Of a stretch of 64,000 nt of DNA, positions 49,249 through 61,800 are shown in pieces; position 1 is the stretch's first letter, and every line of letters starts with the position of its first letter. A program made the position numbers and the translations under genes. Origin of the DNA: Wuchereria bancrofti. Taxonomy: Eukaryota > Nematoda > Chromadorea > Rhabditida > Onchocercidae. Under the pieces are notes generated by a model. That model searched no databases. It was not told where the DNA came from and worked only from the letters and a program-made list of their open reading frames with translations. The stretch lies in NCBI GenBank assembly GCA_005281725.1, contig SSBO01000012.1, forward strand, positions 4,427,521-4,491,520, written 5' to 3'.

Positions 49249-51190
49249 CGTCCTCGAATTTCATTGAATATTTTCCCGAATCAATATAGCATTTTGCAAA
49301 GAAGATGGGAAAATACTCAGGTATTCTGTTTACTTTTACTTGCCATTGTTATGTAATGACTGATTAAACTAAGTGGGCATGAAATACTCCTGTAAAAGAA
49401 TAGCCGCGATGAGCATTGAAAAGCGTAACAGTACTATATGTCATTGTTGACTAGAGTCTTTGCTGATAGCGTGATAGGGTACGACGCATCTAGGGAAAGA
49501 GTAATGTTCTCATGTCTATACAAAATTTTTAAAACAGATGTAAAAGATAAGTTTAAAAGCTTCCAAATATCATAGATCATGGAAATCAAAACTAACTAAT
49601 CAATCTTTATGATTGTAACACAGTATAGGTCACAACTAGATGGAAATTAAAGGAAATTTTACAATTATAAAAGCTTTTTCTTCTATTTATACTCCTCTTC
49701 GTTGAAAATTATTTATATCTAAGGCTGAAAATTTGAAAAAAATCGTATTAAATGCACAAGTTCTACGGTGAAGGAGATCATACTTCTCTGAAAAAAAAAA
49801 TTTATGATCGAAAAACTAAGTATTACTAATTTATAGACGACAAATGTTTTTCACTTAGTTTTTCTCATTATAATTTGAAAAGCATGTCATTTTCTTCTTA
49901 ATTTTAATAAAAGAATTTGAATATTTCATCTATCTTCTAATTAATTTAACAATTAAAGTAATTCGTTATATAAATGCCAAACAATATGTAGAAGTTTCTT
50001 TAAAGTAAGTAACAACAGCAGTATGCAAAATCCAATGGAAACAATTTATTGAACCTTAAAAATATATATCTTTTTCATTGTCTTATTAAACATAACAAAC
50101 AGCTGTCTGAATTAGACACTAAACATGACAAACAACTCTTTGCAATCGTTAGAACTGTTGCGTAACATAAAAGTTATTAACAACCGGCATATCCTTAAAA
50201 GCAATTATCGGCGTTATGTCGAAAAAGAAGTCATGAAGTTTCCAATTAAATTTTTAAATTCAATGTCCTGCATTTTGAAATGAATTTCAATGTTACTTTG
50301 ATTTTATGCGGTGTCAAGCTGATGATTGCTGTTCTGATTTCGCTTCGAATGACGTTACAAGTTAGTGGATGGCGTTCTACATTGAAATGTTATTTGTACA
50401 ACAATTGATCCTGAAGGATTTCTGGACGAAAACCAGCATTGGATCTGGAGGAAATGGTTTGAAAATACTCGTTTTGTTCAGAAAATGATCAATGTAGTGA
50501 AAATTTTAGTGTTTTTCATCCACTGAACGAAAATTCGTCCGTGAAGTTTAAGGAAACGAATCAGAAAAAGTGGAGTTAATTGCTGCTACTTAACTATGAA
50601 AGCACATCTCTGCTGATTCGGTCACATTTAGTTTTCCAGTCAGAGGATGCATTCGGAGTTTATGTTAAAAGACAAGCTTGCGATGATGGTTTTGGTTTTT
50701 GCATGAAAATGGCGTTCACATTTGAAGATAGTGGTACGGAAGTTCAACGTGGATGAAGCAAGGACAATTCATTTTCCATCTGGACATTTCCTTGCAGGAG
50801 CTTATGTTTTGAGAAATTAATGTATTTAGCGCCGGAAATGAAAATGTACAGTTATGATGCACTCGGTCGTAGCAGAGGTTCGTTTTTCACAATAACCAAG
50901 TGAAATTAGGATAAAGCAGATAATCACTTCCGTAAATTCAAACAATAAATTCAACCCCTATAAATTGACATCACAATTAAACAGTTTTAGTAAAAAACAA
51001 ATATCAGCTCGAAAAAAATGAGGCAGTGTGTTTGTACGTCAGGTAAGACTGAGCAAACATGGTTTAACAAATGCTGATGAACAAAAATTCCTTGACAAAT
51101 ATATGCGTTTGAATACATTCTTGAAAATGAAGAAATCTGCTGGACCCAAACTGCAGCAAATAACAGATCAGTGCTTCATATCGTAGTGGC
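49249..51190 (+). pseudogene. Possible unrecognised or decayed plus-strand gene
   Basis: A 72-base segment (49249-49320) is open for 24 codons in phase 0 and is bounded by a good acceptor (ATATTTCAG) and donor (GTATTC). From about 50125 to 51190 successive open stretches follow one another with shifts between them: MTNNSLQSLELLRN..., IDPEGFLDENQHWIWRKWF, a 58-codon frame containing DAFGVYVKRQACDDGFGF, then SYDALGRSRG that can be spliced (donor at 50878) to SVFVRQVRLSKHGLTNADEQ and a stop near 51187. GC is higher than in the surrounding introns. I do not recognise the family. Frame breaks that no splice site explains suggest decay. Chance frames remain possible. Confidence 0.3.
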
Positions 51191-51545
51191 TGTTACTCCA
51201 GTATTACAGAAAACAATTTCAGGAAATAATCCATGAGTTAATTCCTTATCGAAAAATCCTATAATGATACTGTTTAGAAATAGAAATTTAAAAGCATCAA
51301 ATTCTGAAAAAGCAAAATTTCTAAATATGATTTGTATTTCGATTTCTATTCAGCGCTTACTGTTGTTCATCTACTATTAAACGAGACATTTTTGTTTACT
51401 ATTAAACAGGCTAATGTATGTGTTGCAGACTCAGCTGTGGTCAAGTCAGAATATGACGATTAGAAAATGACGACAAGTCAAATGATGATTAGCTGTGCGA
51501 TACTCCTCAATTTGAAAGTAGCTCTCGTTAAAAAACGATTCTTAC

Positions 51546-52078
51546 CGCGAAACACTGTTGTAAACCAGCACAGCACCGGTAAAAAATAACACAATCAGAA
51601 TGCCGATTATGACAAATAGAAATTCAGCACCACTGAATTCAGCATTTTGCGTGTAATTAGTTGCTTCATTTATCTTCAATAAGTTACGATTGATTGCACC
51701 GCATATTTTTACTGTAAAATCCAATTTTCGCAATAAATAAATAAATTTTTCCTTAACCCATAAACAGATTTCAGAGGTGAAAAATAGTTCATGTCGTCTA
51801 TTATTTGCTTCCACCATGTTATTAGTGACTTTTTCCAGCCACTCACTCATTGCTCTGCGTGGAAGACAAACACTTTGTTTAAAGTATAATAGAGCGTACG
51901 AAAGCCACTTTGAACTATTTTAACATTTCGAACTATTTATTATTTATTTATTATTATTACTATTATTATCACTAAATTTATTACTAATTTATCACTATTA
52001 ATCTATCAGTATTAGTAATTTTATTATTATTATTGTTATTACTATTATTATTATTATTATTACTATTATTATTATTAC

Positions 52079-52149
<71 letters not shown>

Positions 52150-55100
52150 AAACATCATGGACAGAACTGAGGAAATCGAGAATTTCTTTGTGGAAAAAGT
52201 AACTCCAGCACCTTTGCATTTATAGATACTGAATACAGCACTTTCAGGTACTCACCGTTTCGCTCCATATTTGTTATCTGAAAATTCTAAAGAATGAATG
52301 AATAAAAAATTTAAGAAAATAGAAGCAATCTCTATTACTATTATTACTAATGCTTAAATATTTAATCAGTAGTCAGGTGAGTTAATAAGTGATGGCAGGC
52401 TTTGAAATGATGAACTAATTTATTTTATATTTATTAGTATAAACTAACTATGTGAAACTTGCAAAATTGAAGAGGAAACAAAGCTGAGAATAACCTTAAT
52501 CTGTACTGCATCTTCACTGATCGGTAAGCGTCCTTCATTCAAATCAGTGAAAAGCACAAATTTTTTCAATGCTAGCAATAGCTCACGATTCAATTCCACT
52601 GCTGTGAAATTGATATCGAGCGGAATTTTCAACTGAAGTTCGTAACGTTCTTCATTTTCAAAACTAGATAGTGCACGTTTGAATTTACTAGTGGAAAAGA
52701 AATTTTGCTGCTGTTCGAATTCAGTCCCCTGATTTTCATGACCATTTTGACTTTCTTTTTTTGTTGCAGAGCCATGTTGGATTATTTTGTCGAAAATTTC
52801 TTTTAGAAAGGTGATCATGGGGATAGAAGGGACTTCCAAAGCACTTTTATTCCATTCCTTATGTTTTGAAATTTCATTTGCGTCAAAAGTTATTTCACTC
52901 TTTGCTTCGTTATCTTGTAGAATGAAATTGCCTGAAATGTAAAGCAAATTTGAAGCCTTGAAGTAAAAAAAAATTTGCAGCATCGCCGATCGTTCCTAGA
53001 TTTGTAATAAATTTAAATTAGTCATACTGTTAGTTAGGAAAATAGGTAATCATGAAATAAATAACCCTTTCGAAATGAAACGGTAGACGGATAATGAGCA
53101 GTTGGTGGAAATTCAAATGGTAGAGAAACAAACGGAGTCCATGCTGAGCCTGGAATTTGCGGAGAGATAAAAAACTACAGTAACAGGTAGTAATATAAAT
53201 AAAGTGTCACTTAAGTATCTAATAAAAACGACAAAATAATAACCGATTGAACGATTTGTTTTCACAACGATCGGTTTTTCTGATGTATCCATTACTGTTG
53301 GTTCTTTGATAAAAAGTGCTGTAAATAAAAAGCTCATCAACATAAATTCTAGGCAGACAATTGGAACATCAATAAAATCAATATATACTTTATAACATTA
53401 AAAGCAATTCACTGTTAAGTTTCTTATAGCAAAAACTAATTTCAGAAAATTAACTGAACTTTTAAAACATAAAGTAGATAAGGCTAGAACTGATTCTGTT
53501 ATGAATTTGATTTTCAATCAAGGAAAATAGCAGTAGTATTTTAACTTACGAGTGTTCTGCAATTCTGATGGTTCTATCTCGATACACTTAGTAGCAGTTC
53601 GCATTTTTTGTGGCGTAAGACTTAGTAATGCATCTAAAATCTTAAAATGAAGCATTTTTTGCCACTTTCTACGACTTCACAGTTGACATTTTCCAGTTTA
53701 TTAAATATGATATATTACCAAACCCTCAACACAGAAGACTAAGTTATCCAAAGAAATTGAGAACCTAAAGGCTAACGAATTGAAAAGAATGACAGGATGC
53801 GCAACATAATATACGACAAATCATGTATAGCTATAGGTAAAGAGCAGTAGATCGTACTATTATTAAAACAGCTGCTACACTAAATGACTTGGCAATTCTG
53901 GGAATTGCAAAAGTTGCTGTCCGTTTCCTTTAAAGTGTTCCAGAATTTTAAAATTAATCTGACACGCGATATAATAAATCTACCTGTATGCGTTGTGGCG
54001 GCAATCATGGTAGTAGCCACTGCATTAGGTACACTGTTTTCTGCAACATTGCCCCAACTAAATTCGATAAACTCAGTCTGAACATAATCGCGATTCTCAT
54101 CATTAGGATATTCTTTTCCGGAACCCACAATCTCAGTGACATTACCAGGACTACTCGCTGTTGAAGCGCTAATAAGTGATTGTGGGATGTGAGAAGTGAT
54201 CGGCACCGGCACACTGCTAATAATGACTTCAGCTGTGCGGTTGGTGATTAGTGTCTTAATTGGAATAAGCGGAATGGTTGGGAGTATAGTCACTAGTGAA
54301 TTAGGTAATAAACTCGAAGGCATAGCTGTTAACGTGAATGAAGAGCTAGAAGATATAGTCCTTAATGTGGATAATGTTCCTGAAGAAGCGACTGTTGACG
54401 TATCTGGTGAAATAATTGATGTCGTCGTTGTTTCTACAACTTTTGGCCAACTAGGCACATTTGTTGAAGTACCGATTCGTTCCGTTTCTGTAGCCTCAGC
54501 TATAAAACTTGTGAGCGAAATGTTTTCAGAATGCGACAGAGCTGTACTTTCAGTAGAACTTGAGGACGTTAAAGTTTTGCTACTGGTCAAAGCGGTTGAT
54601 GATGATTCAGGAAATACAAGTGTCAACTGAGGAAGCAAAGGGATCGTAAAGGCTGATTCAGGAATACTTCCGTAAATATGACGATCAGTTGTTGTAACAA
54701 TTCCAGTTTGGAAATCACTACTTACACTAGCCATAGTAAATGGTACTTGTGTAGGCAATACCGTTTTATTACTGCTATTATCTTGTTCATCTGTGGAGAA
54801 ATTATGGTCGAAATTATCCAGTGTGGTATTCTGAAAATGATCCTGAGGAGTTAGAAATGGAGTTAACATTGTTGGCAATGATTCTAAATGATTGTTTGCA
54901 AGGATATCCAACGAAACGTTGCCGCTGAAAACTTGTAAGTTTATTCTTCCACCAGTAATATCCACCGCATGATGCGAAGCTGTTGAAGCCATCTGTAACA
55001 CAGGGAAATAAAAGTTATGAAATTATTGCAGAATTCTAAATTCACCTTTGCGCTAAAAATGAGTTTCAAAAATCTCACCAATATAATTTCTATCTTTGCA

Positions 55101-57320
55101 CCTCGACTTTTCAATGCATTCATCAACTTCATATAGTTGATGAATGCATTGAATTGATGAAATGGTTTTTTTTTTTATATTGAAATATAAAAAGAAAATC
55201 TTCCAAAAAAGAAAAAAAATGCGAACATTTGTTGAGGTAGTTTGCACTGTAATTTGTGAACGATTTGTAGATGCATGAATGGAGCTAGTATTGCCAGATT
55301 TCAACAAAATTTTCAACTGCATTGATAAAAGATTTACATTGCCAGCAGGACGTATTTCTCGACCTCCAACAACGACCGCTTCTCTTCCACGGTCAATGAA
55401 CACTCTGTGAAAAGATTGCTAGTCTTATGCCAAGAAGCAAGCACAGGAAAGTGAAAAAACTATTTCGAACAACAAACTCTTAAAAACTGTAGAACACAGA
55501 ATTTTGGAATTCTTTACGAATGTCCTAAATTAATTTGCTGAAAACTTAAATACCTGGAATACTGATCTGTGCTAATGATGATATTTGACGAATTAGGGAG
55601 CATTTGTACAATTGCTCGTTCATTCTTGCATTGCACAATCATCTCGTGGTCAGAAACCAATATTTCAAAAGGTGATACAATAGTTTTTAAATTAACCATG
55701 TATAATCCTGACCTTATCCTTAGAAAACGATAGTCTGATGTTATTTGTACGGTAATATTTCCATATCGCATTTTCATCTGAATAATGCGGTTTAAGATTT
55801 GTAAACTGGAAAAAAGACCGTTGCCGTAGAAATTATGACAGTTCTTGGCAAAAAGTGGAAGAATCCTAGAAAAAATTTCGAGGATTTTTTAAAACAAAAA
55901 TTGAACCAATATACTTAAATAATTAGTAGTAATTATAGAGATATAGAACAACAAGGAAACCTTAAAAGTGTTAACCTGTGCATTGAAAATAGTCATGTTA
56001 ATATTGTAGTTACTGCTGACTGAAACAATATGAAGCTGACGATTGAGACCATTTAAAATATTGGAACCGATAGTGATTTGACCGGCCACAGGTAACTGCC
56101 AAGTAACAGCCGAAACATGAGCCCACTGACCATTAATTGCATTTACTTCAGTAACACCATTGGAAAAAATTAAGTTGACCTTCTTATCAGCTCTATACTC
56201 CATATAGGAATGACCGTCAGTGCTTCGATTTGCCCTCAGCAATATCTGAAAGTCGAACTAATGACCAGTTAATTAACGTACTTCAGTTTAATCAAGACAA
56301 AGTAGTTTATCAGGCTTGAAAAATCTAGAGGGCACAATTCCCTGAAGGATAGTTACCAAATTTCATAAACTAATTTTCAATTTATCCAAAAAAGCTTACT
56401 TTTCAATAAAAAGTTGACATAATTTGGGAAACTAGTAGTAGGGAGTTCTAATCATTCTGTCTTTTTCTTTTTCCCTCTTCGCTTTTTATTGAAGACTATC
56501 CTAATTGATCTTTTAGAAAAACGTTCGCAAATCAAAGTTTGTTATAATAATTCTCAAAGAATGAAGTAATTCTTTCGAAACCATTCATCAAAAAATCAAT
56601 GGGTCTGCAAATAGCATGCAATCAAAATTTTACGACAGTTACATAAGTAATTCACAAAGAAACCTTCTTTTCATAATGAAGGGAAAACTTATCTGGATTT
56701 GCTCGCATTTTGTTTGAACAATTACTTGTGAAAGCTCGAAAATGGAAAGCACATTGTTATAAGCGGAAAATTTTTCAGTTTGTCCATGCGGTTGAAAGTC
56801 TAATCTTGAATTGCGCGACCAAACTTTTCCATGCAGAAACTTTTCTTGGAATTCAACTTTTGATTCATCTGAGATGACAACTACCCAATCGGTGATAGAA
56901 ACATTGGAACTGGATGAATGTACCTGTGCGATCATGATCTTCATGTAAGTCAAATAGGAAATCCAGCACTCTGAGATATCTAATCCTTTGTTTCAAGAAC
57001 AGTCATAGTGATTTATCCCGCTCCTTTTTTCTAATTCCCAAGGTTTTGAAAGAAAAACTCAGAAATAAATAGAAGGTAAAGGATAAAGAATTACTCCTCT
57101 AAAAAACAAGGATATCAATAGCGCTCTGTAAAAGCAACTTGGGCTAGGTAAAATTAACATTGCTTTAGCCTGCGAGACATTTCTGACTTGCAGTTAAATA
57201 TGGAACATAGTAGTCTGCTCTGTAAAAACTGCTAACGTAACGCAAAAGAAGCAGTTTTATTATAAGAGCTAATGGAAGAATGAAAATGAAATACCACAAT
57301 ATGATCTGTAGGCAGTGCAT
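51546..57320 (-). CDS. Unrecognised type I membrane protein with Ser/Thr-rich ectodomain
   Basis: About 990 residues plus a short tail. Exons (minus): 57320-57237, 56923-56726, 56245-55976, 55777-55554, 55404-55227, 54992-53984, 53633-53550, 53318-53244, 53149-53066, 52931-52495, 52277-52256, 51852-51546; the last few codons lie just below 51540. Phases agree throughout. It opens with a signal peptide (MHCLQIILWYFIFILPLALI), then about 290 residues of beta-rich, N-glycosylation-prone sequence without a family I know, then one 1009-base exon coding a Ser/Thr/Pro-rich, mucin-like stretch (residues about 319-654). A region with an SEA-like feel (YELQLKIPLDINFT) precedes a helical juxtamembrane part and the membrane span FLFVIIGILIVLFFTGAVLV near residue 970. 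It is probably a cell-surface or apical matrix protein. It lies 1.6 kb downstream of the syg-2-like gene on the same strand. Function unknown. Confidence 0.8.
52019..52146. repeat. ATT trinucleotide microsatellite
   Basis: About 128 bases of (TTA)n with scattered interruptions, pure in its last 65 bases. It lies in the intron between the 22-base microexon and the membrane-span exon of the minus-strand gene. Confidence 0.98.
55110..55153 (+). repeat. Perfect 19-bp hairpin in an intron
   Basis: Arms 55110-55128 and 55135-55153 are exact reverse complements with a 6-base loop. The hairpin lies in the intron between 55227 and 54992 of the Ser/Thr-rich membrane protein gene, just upstream of its giant exon. 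Confidence 0.9.
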
Positions 57321-57402
57321 GTTGTTCGAAATGCTGTTGGGTAGTAACAAGTCGGTAGTAGCTAAGGAGTAGAATATAGACACTGGGAACAAAGGGCAGT
57401 AA

Positions 57403-57798
57403 GTAGCAACAAGACATTCGGTACTAGGTCAGGCTTATGTAAAGGAACGTGAGCATATTGGCGATGCATCCTACCCAGACAGCCATCGACCCCACCTCAT
57501 CCTTTTATTCAAGCTCTATACGCTCCAATACACCAGTATCCATGGTGATCTTTCGAAATATCTGGCCAACAAACTAGGAACTACGTACTCCACCAACAAC
57601 ATATCCTGCACATTCCTCGATACAGCAACAAATTGCTATTCCCCAACCTTCTCTGAGATTTTTGATAATTCATCTTCAATCTCCCCGTTCTCTCTTCCTT
57701 TAGAAGAACTATGCTGTCGGATTCAACTACAATATGGTCTGGAACTCACAGTATTTAAATCATCTGAAATTCGAAAAACCGCAATAAAAATTCGCTGA
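57403..57798 (+). other. Orphan 131-codon open frame without a start codon
   Basis: The plus strand is open from after a TAA at 57400 to a TGA at 57796-57798 and has no ATG in frame. The translation includes HRPHLILLFKLYTLQYTSIH and LSKYLANKLGTTYSTNNIS. GC is markedly above its surroundings. It could be an internal exon of an unseen gene, a fragment of a mobile element or promoter sequence that happens to be open. I do not recognise the peptide. Confidence 0.35.
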
Positions 57799-58879
57799 CT
57801 GACTACTCTGTCAGCATTAGTCTCACTTCACTTCTAAAATTCGAACTATCCTCTTGGCGCGTCGTCTCTCAATTCTAAAACACCATAAGGACCAATTTCT
57901 TACAACTATTTGATGGTTGGTCTAATCGATATACTCACTATATCAAGAAGCAAAATGGAAAAATGTTTATTAAAGTATCCATTAGAACAACATAAAACAG
58001 TAGTATGACTTCTTATGATTCCCATGCACTATTACTAACAGCTGGACTTACTCGCTAATTGTCAGATAGAAACAGTTTGAGCAAACCATCGGTAACTAAA
58101 AAATAAAATTTACGACAACTTCCAGATACCATATTAACAAAACTGAATTAGCGAATTAACAACGCTGCGCACTTGATAAAAAGAAATAAATTTGCATAAG
58201 ACGGATAGCTTATCAAATATAAGGTATCCGAATTCAAGAAAAATTAAGATTTAGAAAAAATAGGGATGAAATATAGTATGGAGTCTGCGCATGTATGATG
58301 AGGCAGTTACTTGAGATGAACAATGTAATTCAGCACCAACAAAAAAGGCGACACACGTACATGGTATCAGTTGATTGGAATCATAGCAGAAGTAGCTTCA
58401 GTCATCCCGAAGAAGTTATTAGTACATTTCAGAAAAAAGAAAACATGTAGATACTAGAAATACGAACCTAAATTTGCAACTTAGAAATGCAAAATTTGAA
58501 CAGAGTTGAACATTGAAATCTGAACACATTCAGAAAGGTTTACCATTGCGAAGCACAACTGAGGATAAAAAAAAGGAAAACCCGTTGGCAAGCACTGGAG
58601 TTAATGTTTTTGAGAACAATATAAATGCATACTACTAAAAGCACCCTGAATCCGATGTATTCAGTAATTAGAGAAGCCAAAAATGGTACCTGTTTACTAC
58701 TCTAAGTAGCCATAAATATGATATGATTTATTATAACAAACTTCCTTTCCTCATTTCTGCCTGAACTTGGAATAATTTAGCGTATTTTTAGAATAGGAAT
58801 AAATTTACAATGTCGAAGAATGACTAAATGATTTGCACGAAATGTTCTGCACGAAATATCACGCTTTACGGAATAAAGA
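57799..58879. other. Spacer between the SYG-2-like gene and the Ser/Thr-rich gene
   Basis: AT-rich sequence that should hold the 3' end of the nephrin-like gene and the promoter of the next minus-strand gene. No exon chain, repeat or RNA gene was seen here. Confidence 0.5.
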
Positions 58880-61800
58880 TTACACAAGGTCACCGTCAAC
58901 ATGCGCAAAATTAAATGAAGTGGTATGTATTCCACCATGATGTAAAAACGTGCTCAACATTTGTGACGTTGTGTTATTATTTGCAAGTAAACTGGTTGAA
59001 GAACTGGCATCAATAATATGTGGGTTATGTATTCGACGTGAAGAATCAACACCATCCACGTCGGTCACCAACGACAGTGAATCTCTATCCGTAAAGCTAA
59101 CTGTTGTATCGCCATTTTCCGATACCTTCTAAATAAAAAAGCTCTACAGTATCCAGTAATTTTATCTCACAATTTCTAAGCCACTGGATTTACCCAGATT
59201 TCCGTTTTCATTCAATAATTAATGCAATTATTACATAAAATAAAATATTTCTTTATGATTGTTTTATTTGAAACGAAAAAGAAAAACTCAAAAATGAAGT
59301 ACTGGATGGTGAAGATTGACATAATTATGCGGTGACCTTCGCAATGTATTCGATTTGATAACATCACCATATAGATTTGCTAAAACCGACAGGTGGGATT
59401 TTTCAGCAATAAAAAGAAAAATGAAAAATTAAGGTTTAGTTAACAAATTAAAGAAAGTTATGACGTACGATCAAATTCATATTCAACCAAACATTCCCGT
59501 TCATAGTAATTAACTGGATCCACTTGCTGTACATATCCATTTGGACTAACCTCCTCAAAAAGTAATTTCGATCAGTAAAAAGATAAAAAATATGCATTGG
59601 GAGTAAAACATGAAACAGACAATATTTGTTGTAACAAATATTAACACATACAATCATTGTTCTCAAACTCTGGTCATCCTCAGAATGTGGCTCATGACCT
59701 AACTCGCTTCTGCTTGTATTGATCGAATCCGGTCTGCATAGGCTTTCAGCACGTGTTAACGCTCCATACATTTGTACTGGCCTTACATCTAAGCCTTTAT
59801 TATTGGCATTTCGTACCATCTCCGTTTTTTCTGGAAAATTATTGTAAAACGAACATCACGACAGCTGCCTTCACTATTATTATTATTAATTGAGCAAAAG
59901 TAATTAAAATCTTATTACGATTTCGGAATGAACGAATCAAACGTTACCCAACCTACCTTGCAGCTCTCTCTTCCGTTTTCGTCGATGAATGTAACAGAGT
60001 AGAAAGCAATTTAATAATAGTAGAATTATGCAACATATGCCAAATACCATGATTACTGACATAGGGAAAGAATCCTTCTAAAAAATTGAAGCATTTTAGA
60101 GGCATGTGTACCGTACCACAATTCAATTCCCTAAAGCAAAATAAGTTCTGGTTTTAAAGTATTAAAGACTTGGAAATCCAAAACACACACGGAATACTAC
60201 ATCAACCTTTGCCGCACTAATAACGTCCATTCCGTATTCATCTTTTGTATACACAGTAATAGGTGGTCGAGAAAATTCTGACACCATGCCACGTTTATTT
60301 CGTGCTCGGATCGAGATTTCATACAGACAAGCTGGTTCCAATCCTTGGATTTCTACTTCCTAAAATTTCTCATAAAACCTACACGATATGTATAGAAAAC
60401 TAAGAAAAATAGAAGCACATTTCATGTCTTACATTTCATGCCTCTACAAAAAACTCGCAGTAGCCGAAAAACTTGTTGACACATGAAATTGTCATCCATT
60501 AAACAGCATGTCACCTCAAGCTATTTTATTTAATAACGATGGTGTGAAATTTTAAACATTCCAAAAAACCAACCGGAAATGACGAATTAACGATATGATA
60601 AACATTCTCTACAGATGTCTGGTAACGCACTTCAAATATTTGTTCCGAACCTCCATCAAAACCAGGAATCCAATTAAATGATAGAGAATTTTTTGTAATA
60701 TTTGAAACTCGTAATGAGAAAGGAGTATCTGGAGCTGTTGGCGGACTGACTCGGATCTCAACAGTATCTTCTCCATACCTATTTATTGCGAAGCATTTTA
60801 CTGGATGCTGGTAGTCGTAACGATCCAAAGAAGAAATATAAAGCACACCCTGAATTTAAGCATTTCTTACACCTTTTAATAACATTAAGCATTTCTTATA
60901 CCATTAATTTTTAAGTACCAACATTTAAATTTGACAAATTTGCCAAAAACTAGAAAATTATGAAAACGATATTAACCTCAAATGTAGAATAATTCAATTG
61001 AAGGGTTGTGAATGAATATTTAGAACTATTACGCCGGACTGGGCTTGACTGGCCTTGAACAATCCACTGGAAATGAGCATCCGGAACTGCATGCGCTCTA
61101 CAACAAAGTTGCACCCGTCCACCCAAAGGTCCAGCTGCTCGTAAAAGCGATGGTTGCCTAATGATTGCTGGTGCACGATTCACCAACAGATACGCCACAG
61201 TGCGATTAGCCTTAAATAATATAAGAATTCTAAAATCCAGCATTAACTCTATTACAACAACCAGCAATTTGTTGTGAATCTTCACCATATTTAATTACAG
61301 TAGCAATTATTGGTTAATAACATAGCACTATAGGCGACAAAATTCATTTAAAAGATTTAAATAAAGACTACCAACCACCCCTTTTCCGTTATCGGCAAGG
61401 CAGGTATATGCACCACTTGTTTCAAATGAAGCATTGAGTCGCAGAACAGCTCTGGTTTGTCCAACAAATGACACTTCTTCAATAATTTGTTCCTCATGTA
61501 ACCATTTTACCATGCCATCACGCTTAGGAACGCCATCTACTTCACATTCCATAGCTACTTCCTCACCTGCCGTCGCTATTACTGGTGAGGTTATATGCGT
61601 CACATACGCTGCATCTGAATATCAAAAAAAAAAAAAAAAAATTGCTTAAAAGAAAAACAAACACTAATTATGGTACAAACAATTTCACTTCCAGAACAAA
61701 TATTCCTTTCAAGTTCCTTTACGTAAATTAACAGTTTATTCTTCAAAATTTTCTTAGAAGCAAGCTAAGACACTTCAATTGTGCATTACTCCTCATTAGC

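Noticed and set aside
54196..54630. 144-codon plus-strand open frame
   Set aside because: It is antisense to the large Ser/Thr-rich exon. Repetitive codon use there opens the opposite strand.
56687..56692. Apparent AT donor (ATAAGT) in the Ser/Thr-rich membrane protein gene
   Set aside because: A canonical in-phase donor (GTAATT) after 56726 gives a consistent frame, so no non-canonical site is needed.
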